Below, piece after piece: positions 9,031 to 17,987 of a DNA stretch of 64,000 bases. Position numbers and translations under genes: made by a program. The stretch comes from Prolixibacter sp. SD074 (GTDB lineage Bacteria; Bacteroidota; Bacteroidia; Bacteroidales; Prolixibacteraceae). The first letter of the stretch is position 1, and each line of letters opens with the position of its first letter. The notes under the pieces were generated by a model, which saw only the letters and a program-made list of their open reading frames with translations, made no database searches and was not told the origin of the DNA. The DNA is taken from contig NZ_BLAW01000001.1 in the NCBI RefSeq assembly GCF_009617895.1, forward strand, positions 2,533,001 through 2,597,000, given 5' to 3'.

Positions 9031-10602
9031 TTAGTTTAAAATGTAGTTCTCGGTTGTTTTCTGATAGCTTTTTATCTGATCCTTCTGCCATTCCTCAGTT
9101 TTTCCCATCTCCCGGGCCATAATTCTGGCGACTTCCGGTGCAATCTTCAAACTTTCCCGGGCATCAAGAAGTTGCGCCCGTATTCTTCTTGCCAGAAAAT
9201 CTTCAATGTTGCAAACCATTTCATTTCTAATGCTCCAAACTACCTGTGCCTTAAGAACATCCAATTTCCGGCTTAAAGGTTGGCTTAACGCTTCATCGCT
9301 GGCCGCAATAGACATAACACCATCTTTGTCTGTTCCATAAAAATATAGCGGATCGTTCAAATCAATATCCTTTTTATACCCGTGAATTTTGAGATATCTC
9401 GTTTTAGTTCCGATATGCTTCCATTTCTTTTCTTTTTCGGCGCGATCCACTAAATCTTCTCCCATTTTTCGATAAGTAGTCCATTTCCCACCAATAATTG
9501 TTAACAGACCGGATTCCGACACGAATATTTTGTGGCTTCTGGATATTTCTTTCGTTTTGCTGCCCTCTTTTTTTGGTGCAGCAAGCGGCCGCAATCCAGC
9601 GAAAACACTCAATACGTCCGAACGTTTGGGTGCCTTAACAAGATATCGTCCGGCGGTATTCAGAATAAAGTCAATCTCTTTATCCAGCGCTTTAGGCTCC
9701 AACGATGCTTCTTTGAGAGGAGTGTCGGTTGTTCCTACTACAATTTTTCCGTGCCAAGGCACTGCAAAAAGAACACGCCCGTCATCTGTCTTAGGGATCA
9801 TGATGGCGTCATTCCCGGGAAGGAAAGACCTGTCAAGCATCAAATGCACCCCTTGACTCGGCACAACTGTTTTCCTACTTCCGGGCTTATCCATTTGCAA
9901 GATATCGTCAGCAAAAACACCGGTAGCATTAATGATATTCTTCCCTGAAACCTTAAATGTATCGAGTGTCTCTTCGTCCCTTACTTCAACACCGTTCAAA
10001 TTTCCGTCCTGATCCTTCGTCAATCCCGTTACAGTGGTGTAATTCAACACAACAGCCCCATGCTCAACAGCTGTTTGCAATGAATTTATAGCCAGTCGCG
10101 AATCATCGAATTGTCCGTCATGATAAACAACACCAGCCGTCAACTTTACAGGATTAAACGTAGAAATCCGTTTTAATGCTTTCTTTTTCGAAATCCTTGT
10201 CGAACGACCAAGACTAAGACTCCCCGCCATCAGGTCATATAATATCAGACCAATAGTATACTGAATCTCGTCCCATAATCCGGCAGTTGGAATAATGAAC
10301 GATTGGTTTTTAACAAGATGCGGCGCATTTTTTCTCAACAATCCACGCTCAATGCAAGCTTCACGCACAAGGGCCACATCCCCCTGCGCCAAATAACGAA
10401 CACCTCCATGCACCAGTTTCGTACTTTTACTGGAAGTAGATTTGGTAAAATCCGACTGCTCAAAAAGAGCAACAGTATACCCTCTCGCCGAGGCTTCCAA
10501 GGCTATTCCTATTCCTGTTGCACCCCCTCCGACGACGATAAAATCATAGTCCTTATGATTTTTGTGAAGTGCTTCTATCATTTCGTTGCGTTTCATACCC
10601 AC
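9031..10602 (-). CDS. glpD: FAD-dependent glycerol-3-phosphate dehydrogenase
   Basis: A 523-residue flavoprotein oxidising glycerol-3-phosphate to dihydroxyacetone phosphate at the membrane and passing electrons to menaquinone. The N-terminal dinucleotide fold IVVGGGATGIGIALEASARG, the family segments STSSKSTKLVHGGVRYL and DDSRLAI, and the C-terminal GGKWTTYRKMGEDL are present. The start may be the methionine at 10602 or the one at 10596 (MKRNEMIEAL). It is the first gene of the operon, facing the regulator across 282 bp. Confidence 0.95.
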   Translation of the reverse strand: MGMKRNEMIEALHKNHKDYDFIVVGGGATGIGIALEASARGYTVALFEQSDFTKSTSSKSTKLVHGGVRYLAQGDVALVREACIERGLLRKNAPHLVKNQSFIIPTAGLWDEIQYTIGLILYDLMAGSLSLGRSTRISKKKALKRISTFNPVKLTAGVVYHDGQFDDSRLAINSLQTAVEHGAVVLNYTTVTGLTKDQDGNLNGVEVRDEETLDTFKVSGKNIINATGVFADDILQMDKPGSRKTVVPSQGVHLMLDRSFLPGNDAIMIPKTDDGRVLFAVPWHGKIVVGTTDTPLKEASLEPKALDKEIDFILNTAGRYLVKAPKRSDVLSVFAGLRPLAAPKKEGSKTKEISRSHKIFVSESGLLTIIGGKWTTYRKMGEDLVDRAEKEKKWKHIGTKTRYLKIHGYKKDIDLNDPLYFYGTDKDGVMSIAASDEALSQPLSRKLDVLKAQVVWSIRNEMVCNIEDFLARRIRAQLLDARESLKIAPEVARIMAREMGKTEEWQKDQIKSYQKTTENYILN

Positions 10603-10884
10603 AGCTGATTTATAAGGTTTGATATATATTTCATTGAGACAATAATAAACGTTTTACGAAAGAATTCGATAGGTAACGAAACCATAATTTACATGTTTCA
10701 AAACACAAGCAGCCTACATATCTAGTATTTACGCGAAAAACAGCGGTTTTCTGACGTTCTACACCTTAACAATAAACATCATTTCGAAAGATAACGAAAT
10801 CCACAATGAAATAATTTCGGACGAGACACTTTCGTCCATCTGAATATGATTCCGTATATTTGTTAATATTAAAATCAGGAAGAA
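10603..10884. promoter_or_regulatory. Divergent glp control region with repeated TTCG/CGAAA boxes
   Basis: Three related blocks lie between glpD and its presumed repressor: 10655-10682 (TTACGAAAGAATTCGATAGG followed by TAACGAAA), 10782-10800 (TTTCGAAAGATAACGAAAT) and 10815-10837 (TTTCGGACGAGACACTTTCG then TCC), which also holds the perfect inverted repeat GGACGA/TCGTCC. Paired TTTCG/CGAAA half-sites resemble operators of DeoR-type GlpR proteins. One block lies near the glpD start, and one overlaps the likely -33 region of the regulator. That fits repression of the operon and autoregulation. Confidence 0.5.
10855..10862 (+). promoter_or_regulatory. Bacteroidota-type -7 element for the glp regulator
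   Basis: TATATTTG matches the TAnnTTTG consensus of the Bacteroidota primary sigma factor. It lies 22 bp before the ATG at 10885. A TTTC at 10830 sits at the right distance for the -33 element and overlaps the GGACGA/TCGTCC inverted repeat. Confidence 0.55.
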
Positions 10885-11655
10885 ATGGCCATAAGTATTG
10901 CTGAAAGACATCAGTATATCCTCAAGAAGCTAAACGAAAATGGCTTTGTTAATGTAATGGACTTAAGTAAAGAATTAGAAGTTTCGTTTGTTACCATTCG
11001 AAAAGATCTAAAAGCACTTGAAGAACGAAACTTACTTTTTCGAACGCATGGCAGTGCAACACTGATAAATCCATACATCAACGAAAAGCCGGTCAATGAA
11101 AAAGAGAAAATTCATGCAAACGAGAAACAAAAAATTGCCAAAGCAGCGATAACGTTAATCAACAACCTGGACACAATCATTATTGCGTCAGGAACAACTG
11201 TTATTGAGTTTGCACGTCAGATACTCAACCTACAATACGACCTTACAGTTCTGTCTGCCTCGCTGGATGCATCTCTTATTTTAGGTCATTATTCACAAAT
11301 TGAAATAATTCAACTTGGAGGCAATATAAGAAAGAGTTCATCTTCCGTTATTGGCCCTTTTGCTGAAAAAATGCTTTCTGAATTTTCTTGCAACAAACTT
11401 TTTATGGGAGTTGATGGCATCGATTTATCACATGGATTTACGACGACATCTGCAATGGAGGCATCCCTGAATCAAAAAATGATAACAGCTGCACAAAAAA
11501 TAATTGTACTGGCCGATTCGTCGAAATTTGGGCGCAGGGGTTTTGGGCGAATATGTGGTTTGGATAAAGTCGATATTGTAATCACGGATAAATCGGCTGA
11601 TGAAAAATTCAAAAAAGGGCTTGAAGATCAAGGAATACAAGTATTGGCCGTTTAA
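10885..11655 (+). CDS. glpR: DeoR-family transcriptional regulator, probable glycerol repressor
   Basis: A 256-residue regulator. The N-terminal DeoR helix-turn-helix (about residues 6-58) includes VNVMDLSKELEVSFVTIRKD and LLFRTHGSA. A sugar-phosphate sensing domain of the DeoR/ribose-5-phosphate-isomerase-like fold follows, with IIASGTTVIEFARQ, VIGPFAEKML, FMGVDGIDL and LADSSKFGRRGF. The divergent position next to glpD and the repeated boxes between them suggest that it represses glpD-glpK-glpF and is released by glycerol-3-phosphate. The effector is inferred from context, not shown. Confidence 0.85.
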   Translation: MAISIAERHQYILKKLNENGFVNVMDLSKELEVSFVTIRKDLKALEERNLLFRTHGSATLINPYINEKPVNEKEKIHANEKQKIAKAAITLINNLDTIIIASGTTVIEFARQILNLQYDLTVLSASLDASLILGHYSQIEIIQLGGNIRKSSSSVIGPFAEKMLSEFSCNKLFMGVDGIDLSHGFTTTSAMEASLNQKMITAAQKIIVLADSSKFGRRGFGRICGLDKVDIVITDKSADEKFKKGLEDQGIQVLAV

Positions 11656-11743
11656 CAATTTAATCGCATCAATGCCTCGTCACCCTTCTTTCATCGAAAG
11701 TTGATTTTCATCAGGTAACGACTTGATTCAATACTAATTCCGG

Positions 11744-12901
11744 CTAACTTAATTCATCAGAATTGTAACTTTTCACCATATCGCGCATGTTGTAGGTCGA
11801 AGCCATCGATTCGCCGTAAGCCCCGGCGGAATGCAACGCGACCAAATCACCTCGTTTGGAATGAGGCAAAAAGGTTCCCCTGGAAAATGTGTCGGACGAT
11901 TCGCAAACCGGGCCAACCACATCGTACTTCACCAGTTCCCCGCTAGAGGCCAGGTTAGTTGCCTTATGATTTGCTTTGTAAAGAGCCGGACGAATTAATT
12001 CCGTCATTCCGGCATCCAGAATCATGAATTGCGTTTCCAACCCCTGTTTCACGTAAAGTACGCGCGAAATCAGATGTCCGCATTGTGCCACCAGCGACCG
12101 GCCCAACTCGAAATGGAGTTGCTGTCCGGGCTGTAACTCCAGGTTATCGTGAAATGCCTTAAAGTAGGATTTGAAATCCGGAATTGGCTCCTTTTCAGGA
12201 TTTTCATAATTAATGCCGAGCCCTCCTCCCATATTGATGTGCTGTAAGTGGAAGCCGTTTTCGACAAACCATTCCTGAATCTTGTTCACCTTCAGCGAAA
12301 GCTGCCCGAATACTGAGATATCAGTAATCTGCGAACCAATATGAAAGTGAATTCCGGTTAACCGGATATTTTTCAGCGAGCGCAGCCGACGTCCAACCTC
12401 ATCAAAATCCCAGTGATTGATCCCGAACTTATTATCTTTTAATCCGGTTGTGATGTACTCATGCGTTTGCGGGTCCACATCGGGATTGATGCGGACAGCC
12501 ACCGGCGCCACTTTACCAACTTCACCAGCCAGCTCGTCAATCACCTCGATTTCCGGAATTGATTCGCAATTAAAACTGAAAATATCGTTTTTGAGTGCCG
12601 TGCGAATCTCTTTATCGCTTTTACCAACGCCGGCAAAAGCTACTTTTTCACGCGGGATTCCGATTTCAATCGCTTTAGTCACCTCATTGCCACTCACACA
12701 GTCGGCCCCCATGCCGGCATCGCGGATTACTCCCAGCAAAGCATCATTAGCATTGGCCTTCATAGCGTAATGCACAATGTAACCATACTTAGTGCTTTCC
12801 TGTTTTACTTCGTCGAGGGTCCGGCGCAACAAATCAAAATCATAAAAATAGAAAGGCGTTTCGAGCGCCTTAAATTTTTCAATAAACCGGTTGTCTATCA
12901 T
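11744..12901 (-). CDS. lysA: Diaminopimelate decarboxylase
   Basis: A 385-residue PLP enzyme of the alanine-racemase-fold type that decarboxylates meso-diaminopimelate to lysine. The PLP lysine is Lys48 in HYAMKANAN. The substrate and cofactor segments FHIGSQITD, GGGLGINYE, ELGRSLVAQCG and the C-terminal GPVCESSDTF and GAYGESMAS are present; the cysteine in VCESSD comes from the neighbouring subunit in the dimer. It begins 6 bp after the aspartate kinase gene, forming a two-gene lysine operon. Confidence 0.94.
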   Translation of the reverse strand: MIDNRFIEKFKALETPFYFYDFDLLRRTLDEVKQESTKYGYIVHYAMKANANDALLGVIRDAGMGADCVSGNEVTKAIEIGIPREKVAFAGVGKSDKEIRTALKNDIFSFNCESIPEIEVIDELAGEVGKVAPVAVRINPDVDPQTHEYITTGLKDNKFGINHWDFDEVGRRLRSLKNIRLTGIHFHIGSQITDISVFGQLSLKVNKIQEWFVENGFHLQHINMGGGLGINYENPEKEPIPDFKSYFKAFHDNLELQPGQQLHFELGRSLVAQCGHLISRVLYVKQGLETQFMILDAGMTELIRPALYKANHKATNLASSGELVKYDVVGPVCESSDTFSRGTFLPHSKRGDLVALHSAGAYGESMASTYNMRDMVKSYNSDELS

Positions 12902-12907
12902 CGAATA

Positions 12908-14224
12908 TTATACGTTTAAAACTTTATCACTAAGTGCTTCCAGGGTCGCTTGTTTGTCGCGGGTATTTACGAGCACCGAAATATTGTGTCGGCTCCCTCC
13001 GTAGGAAATCATCCGGACGGAAATGCCTTCAAGTGCTTTAAACACGCGTGCCGCATAGCCTTTCTCGCCAGCCACAATGTCTCCAACAATACAAACAATG
13101 GTTTGTTTCTCGTCGACAATAACTTCGCCGTACTCCCTCAACTCCTTCAGAATTTCATGCAAATGATGGTCGTTATCGATGGTCAGCGAAACAGCCACCT
13201 CCGAGGTGGTGATCATATCGATGGGCGTTTTGAAAAACTCGAAGATTTCAAAAACATTTTTCAGAAAACCATAGGCATTCAGCATTCGTCCGGAGCGAAT
13301 CTTAATCGCTGTAATACCGTCCTTAGCGGCCACAGCTTTAATTCCGGGGCCACTCGATTCAGCTGTAATCAGTGTTCCCTGGCTTTCAGGTGCCATGGTA
13401 TTCTTCAGGCGAACCGGAATATTATTGATCATCGCAGGATGAATGGTCTGCGGATGCAAAATTTTTGCACCGAAATAGGCCAGCTCGGCGGCTTCGTTAA
13501 ACGACAGAAAGTCTACCCGATGTGTATTTTCAACAAAACGCGGATCGTTATTGTGGAAGCCATCGATATCCGTCCAAATCTGAACCTCTTCACTCTTAAT
13601 TGCAGCGCCAATCAGCGATGCTGAGTAGTCTGAACCTCCACGCTGCAAGTTGTCAATCTCTCCCTCCGGGTTCCGACAGATGAACCCTTGAGTTATATAG
13701 TAGTCAGCCTTGGGAGAATTTTCCATCAGCTCAGCGAGATGGGTTCGGATATAAGTTGTATCAGGGGATTTATCTTTATCAATTTTCATAAAATCGAGCG
13801 CCGGCAAACAACAGGCGTTGTACCCATTTTCCTGCATCAGAATAGTAAACAAATTAGTCGAAAGGAGCTCACCCTGAGCCAGAATCGTCCGTTCACCCAC
13901 TTCGTTGAAATCGCCTAAGGTAAACGATTTTAGTTTTTCAAAATGCGTCTCAAGAATCTTTTTCCCTTTTTCCTTATTCTCATTCTTCCCGAACAGGTCA
14001 TAAACAACGTTGTAATATTTCTTTTCGAGTCCGCTGATAACGCCCAACGCTGCCTCCTTATTCCGTTTATACAAATAGTCGGAAATTTCGACAAGAGTGT
14101 TGGTTGTTCCCGACATGGCCGACAAAACAACTACTTTGCGATCACCATCGGCGATAATCTTCATCACCGCCCGCATGTTTTCAACGGAACCTACCGAGGT
14201 TCCTCCAAATTTCAAGACTTTCAT
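12908..14224 (-). CDS. lysC: Aspartate kinase
   Basis: A 438-residue kinase that phosphorylates aspartate, the first step to lysine, threonine, methionine and diaminopimelate. The N-terminal motif KFGGTSVGS starts at residue 5. The catalytic domain continues with LSAMSGTTN, GERTILAQGELLS and FICRNPEGEIDNLQRGGSD. Two ACT-type domains (about residues 300-438) provide allosteric control. The adjacent lysA suggests that this copy serves lysine or peptidoglycan precursor supply and may be lysine-sensitive. That is inference. No homoserine dehydrogenase fusion is present. Confidence 0.94.
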   Translation of the reverse strand: MKVLKFGGTSVGSVENMRAVMKIIADGDRKVVVLSAMSGTTNTLVEISDYLYKRNKEAALGVISGLEKKYYNVVYDLFGKNENKEKGKKILETHFEKLKSFTLGDFNEVGERTILAQGELLSTNLFTILMQENGYNACCLPALDFMKIDKDKSPDTTYIRTHLAELMENSPKADYYITQGFICRNPEGEIDNLQRGGSDYSASLIGAAIKSEEVQIWTDIDGFHNNDPRFVENTHRVDFLSFNEAAELAYFGAKILHPQTIHPAMINNIPVRLKNTMAPESQGTLITAESSGPGIKAVAAKDGITAIKIRSGRMLNAYGFLKNVFEIFEFFKTPIDMITTSEVAVSLTIDNDHHLHEILKELREYGEVIVDEKQTIVCIVGDIVAGEKGYAARVFKALEGISVRMISYGGSRHNISVLVNTRDKQATLEALSDKVLNV

Positions 14225-14532
14225 TGGTCAATCCTCTTTAACCGTTTAACCTGTTGCAATTTTAAAAAGCAAAACTACAAATTAATCAAAGGAAAAATGG
14301 ATTAGAAAAAGGAGGTAACGAAAAATTCACTTACGAATCGTAAGTAAAAGCTGTTTTTCTCCGAAATATTTCAACTTCTCAGCTAAATAATTCAGAAATA
14401 CCTACTAACGGAGCAGGCCGTGGAACAATTTCGCGAAGACGGACAATTGGTTTATGATGTCCCGATAGAATAAAACCAGGAGAAGCGGTTGGGTATTTCG
14501 CCCAGGGAATGAATGACAGTCGAGAACTTCAT
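14225..14532. other. Upstream region of lysC and end of the acyltransferase
   Basis: Contains a 17-bp near-perfect palindrome at 14329-14345 (ACTTACGA, A, TCGTAAGT) about 105 bp upstream of lysC, a possible protein-binding site. A plus-strand frame near 14400-14474 (EQAVEQFREDGQLVYDVPIE then stop) looks like a short coding remnant. No gene is called. Confidence 0.4.
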
Positions 14533-15699
14533 TTATTTCCGGTGGCATTTACAGTTTTCGTAATTAAAAACAGGAGCGGCATACAAGCTAAGCCAAAGCA
14601 TTTTGGCCTCCTCCCGGACCTCATTAACAAGTTCGAGCCGTTCATGTATCAATTTGTTAAACTTTTCCAACTCCTCAACCGTGTACATGTCCGAATATTT
14701 TTTTGTTTTATAAAAAATATCATAGGCAATGTAATTGTTAGGCCACAATTTATAATTCCTGTAAATCTCACTATCAATGTATTCCGCAAGTTCATTCAAC
14801 GACTGGTTAACATTTTCAGCCTTTGCAATGTCCTCAAGCAGTTCAGCAACCGGTTTTCCAAACTGAAGATGTATCCTCCCTTTTTGATTCTTCAACCCAC
14901 TGACCATGCTCCATAAATCGTCTCTTTCGGTTTTTGTAAAAGTTGCATCAGATTGGCGTTTCAGTAATTCTGCTACTTTTTCGTTACCACAGGGTTCAAT
15001 TTCATAAGAAATGGACAAAGGGACTAGGTTCAGTTCCCGGAAACCGGCATCAAAATCAGCCTGATTTGACATGTTCAGCATCTTCAAAACCGAGACCTGC
15101 GTTTGATCGTTCCCATCTTTGGTACGTCCTTCGCGCTGCGAAATCCAAACAGAGTCCCCCCGATGCTTTGCAAGATAACGTATGTATTCGGACAATCTCT
15201 GGGATTCATGCTGACGCTGCTTCAGTGTTGTATTCCGTGCAACAACAAAAGCACGATTCAATTTGAACATGTCAATTATCCATTGATAAATCAACAGATT
15301 GCTCCCAATCGCGATCTCCGTAGTATTTAACCCAACCCGCTTGATTTCAATATTCATTAAAGCCGCATCCAGGATGATGTCCCGGTGGTTGGAAATGAAG
15401 ACATAACTCTGATCCGGTTCTATGTATTCCAGGCCTCCGATGGTTACACCATCAGTACTCTCACTAATAATTTGATTCAGATAAGGAACGACAAAGTTCG
15501 TCTGAAAATCATTAATGGTATTTGTTTTCAGGAGTGCAGCTTTAACCCTTTCAACGTACTCACGTTCTTTGTAAAGATTCATCAACACCTTATCAAATAT
15601 GGGATCTTTCACTAGCCGCTTCATCACTTCAGCAACTTCTTCGTCGCGATAGGGCCTGATATCTTCAAATTTTTTTTCGAACTGCATTTGTGCAAGCAT
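14533..15699 (-). CDS. Glycerophospholipid acyltransferase (PlsB/PlsC superfamily)
   Basis: About 388 residues with the start at 15699 (MLAQMQFEKK), or 15687 (MQFEKKFEDIRPYRDEEV), which fits the conserved family start better than the longer open frame to 15849. The acyltransferase histidine motif is VFISNHRDIILDAALM (about residues 105-120 counted from 15699). It is followed by RAFVVARN and the glycerol-phosphate-binding block WISQREGRTKDGND. The protein is probably peripheral on the inner membrane and transfers a fatty acyl chain to glycerol-phosphate or lysophosphatidate. The acceptor is not determined by sequence. Bacteroidota commonly carry this long form. Confidence 0.78.
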   Translation of the reverse strand: MLAQMQFEKKFEDIRPYRDEEVAEVMKRLVKDPIFDKVLMNLYKEREYVERVKAALLKTNTINDFQTNFVVPYLNQIISESTDGVTIGGLEYIEPDQSYVFISNHRDIILDAALMNIEIKRVGLNTTEIAIGSNLLIYQWIIDMFKLNRAFVVARNTTLKQRQHESQRLSEYIRYLAKHRGDSVWISQREGRTKDGNDQTQVSVLKMLNMSNQADFDAGFRELNLVPLSISYEIEPCGNEKVAELLKRQSDATFTKTERDDLWSMVSGLKNQKGRIHLQFGKPVAELLEDIAKAENVNQSLNELAEYIDSEIYRNYKLWPNNYIAYDIFYKTKKYSDMYTVEELEKFNKLIHERLELVNEVREEAKMLWLSLYAAPVFNYENCKCHRK

Positions 15700-15929
15700 G
15701 TTAAATAAAAAGCAATTCAACAAAGGTAGGAATAATGTGCAAATATACCACACCAGGTCAATTGCCCGTACGATCAAGCCATCAAATGAATTGCCAGGCC
15801 GATTAAGTAAAGACGATCCCTTCCTATCCCTCTCACCCGTCCGTACCATAAAGAAATGAAGTACTTATCATCCTGATTGCAGTTGCAATAAGCAAATTAT
15901 AAACGCTGTTTAGCATTCGGAATAAGAGA

Positions 15930-17981
15930 TCATAGGCCATTCAGGCGCACTCGCAACAATGCACGCACATCAATCCGTGAGTTTCCCATGGTCATATCAT
16001 TTCCCGAGCCCCATGTTTCTACTCCTGGCCGCAAACTGTAACCGCCTTTCAGGTAAAAAGTAAAAGTGCGCGAAGGTTCCCATTTCAGGTTCATGTATAC
16101 ACGGTGCCCCTTTCCGTAAAAAGCAGGAATGTAAAAATGATATAAAACATCATTTTCGTAGGCATAAATTCGCGAGTTATATCCATCAGTATGATACCAT
16201 GCATAACGAATCCAGCACCCTGTTTTCAATTTACTCAAATGAAAAACCACATCAAGAAAAGCCAGCAAGCCTGTTTCCGTCTCATCTCCCTTTTTGTATC
16301 CCGCATATTCTATTCGATTTCTCAACGTAACCGATTCCGACAAATCCCAATCGGTATGCAATCGCAGCCGGGCGGTCGTTTCATCCGCATCGGTTGCAAC
16401 GGTACCCTCGTTAGAAACTTTATCCGGCCGGGTTTCTGTTTTTCCACGCAGGTAGCATTCAAAATCAGGTAACGGCGACCAGGTGAGTTGTGAGAATAAT
16501 TCCGTCCCAGGACCCGGCGACGAAGTGGACGAACGCAGCCAGGGAAAATGATACGAATCAGCATAAAAGTCGAGTTTTAATTTAGGTGCAAGAAGTATTT
16601 CTGTCCCAAAATAAAATCCAGATTCGTTTCTCACGCCCGAACTTTCGCCAAAAGCATTTCCATAAAATGAATGAAATGCCCGGGAGTAATTCCGGTAAAC
16701 AGCAGATACCCCAATTTGCGGATGCGGATGCCATATGATTCCCTGAATTCCAGCCAATGCCTTGTTTTCGCTGGCAGCAACCCCGCCAAATAACTGGATG
16801 GACGGAAAGGCGACCTGATAATCAATTCCTGCCTGCTGATTGCTGTTACCCCGGAAATAATATTGTTTGTACAACTCATCACCCGGTTGAATTTCACCAT
16901 CGAATTGCTGACGACTATAAGTAATGCCCGCACGAAAATGAGCGGTTTTCAGCTGCGCATATCCTCCATAAACCCGTTCATTCATGGCCAGTTTGTCAGC
17001 CCGTTCTCCTTCAGTTCGGTGCAATCCGGAAGTTTGAAGCGATGTAAACACCGGAGGTTCCTCCGAAATTTTGTTGCCATCACGGTCCTTATTCGAAAGG
17101 AACAGGAACATTTCAAACGGTCCGGTACCCAACGTCATGGCGGCGCCACGAAAAAAACGGTTTTCATCAGCCGATGTGTATGCCCGGATACCCTGACCGG
17201 ATTTCATCACATTCAGTACATCAGCCGACTTGCCCGATCCCATTCCAGACCAATAGTTAAGCCCCTGCCCGGTCCGGATATAGTAATCTCCAATATTGAT
17301 TTGCCTGATGACGCCCTTTCCGTAAACGGCAGCGAAAGCAGAATAAAAATCGAACCCGTTGGCATTGTCTTGCGTAAAAAATTCCTCTCCCGCGTCTTTT
17401 TCTGCTGTAAAGCCAGCCGCCCAGCTTTCCGGTTTTTCATAATGATAACGGGTATAAAATCGTTCCGGTGTCCCCTTATATTTAGGAGGCCCCGAACCTG
17501 ATGCGCTTTTATATCCCCGACTTTCCGGGAAAAGTCGCTGCCCTTTTAAAAGCAAATAACTCCTTCCCTTCCGGGAATATTTTCGTCCACCAGACTGAGG
17601 CTGCGAAAACGAGATAAACGGACTTATCCTTTTTACGATATCCGGGGAAAACCCGGGCAAAGAGCTTAATTCCCAAGAAGACAAAATATCACCATGCTTT
17701 TCGCGATAGCTAACAATGGTGGCAATTTGCGAAAAATTCAGAAAATGCAGTTTTTCCAAATCGGCGCCCGATGCAGAATTGATATACAATGGTTGTTCCG
17801 CCAGGTGCGTCAGGTCTTCCAGGATCAAAGCCGATTCCGTTTCATCCTCGGCCGACTCCCGAATTGATTCAATGATTTGTTCAATCTCCTGATCGCGGGA
17901 GCGTTCCTGCCCAATCAAATCGATTGGAAATAAAGGGACGAAAAACAACAACAATACGATATGCCACCTATCCTTCACCAT
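15930..17981 (-). CDS. Exported helix-hairpin-helix protein with a large beta-barrel-like body
   Basis: 683 residues from the ATG at 17981 (MVKDRWHIVL); a TTG six bases upstream is less likely. After a signal peptide (to about residue 24) and an acidic helical linker comes a ComEA-like helix-hairpin-helix pair (about 65-130) with LYINSASGADLEKLHFLNFS and SSLPGFSPDIVKRISPF. The rest is an alternating-strand body rich in aromatic and charged residues, suggesting an outer-membrane barrel. Such proteins recur in Bacteroidota without an assigned role. Helix-hairpin-helix domains bind DNA, so a surface or periplasmic nucleic-acid role is possible but unproven. It shares an operon with the PorV-like gene upstream. 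Confidence 0.72.
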   Translation of the reverse strand: MVKDRWHIVLLLFFVPLFPIDLIGQERSRDQEIEQIIESIRESAEDETESALILEDLTHLAEQPLYINSASGADLEKLHFLNFSQIATIVSYREKHGDILSSWELSSLPGFSPDIVKRISPFISFSQPQSGGRKYSRKGRSYLLLKGQRLFPESRGYKSASGSGPPKYKGTPERFYTRYHYEKPESWAAGFTAEKDAGEEFFTQDNANGFDFYSAFAAVYGKGVIRQINIGDYYIRTGQGLNYWSGMGSGKSADVLNVMKSGQGIRAYTSADENRFFRGAAMTLGTGPFEMFLFLSNKDRDGNKISEEPPVFTSLQTSGLHRTEGERADKLAMNERVYGGYAQLKTAHFRAGITYSRQQFDGEIQPGDELYKQYYFRGNSNQQAGIDYQVAFPSIQLFGGVAASENKALAGIQGIIWHPHPQIGVSAVYRNYSRAFHSFYGNAFGESSGVRNESGFYFGTEILLAPKLKLDFYADSYHFPWLRSSTSSPGPGTELFSQLTWSPLPDFECYLRGKTETRPDKVSNEGTVATDADETTARLRLHTDWDLSESVTLRNRIEYAGYKKGDETETGLLAFLDVVFHLSKLKTGCWIRYAWYHTDGYNSRIYAYENDVLYHFYIPAFYGKGHRVYMNLKWEPSRTFTFYLKGGYSLRPGVETWGSGNDMTMGNSRIDVRALLRVRLNGL

Positions 17982-17987
17982 AAACAA

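Noticed and set aside
14400-14474. Short plus-strand coding-like tail ending QLVYDVPIE
   Set aside because: May be a gene remnant, but about 24 codons without a family match is too little to annotate.
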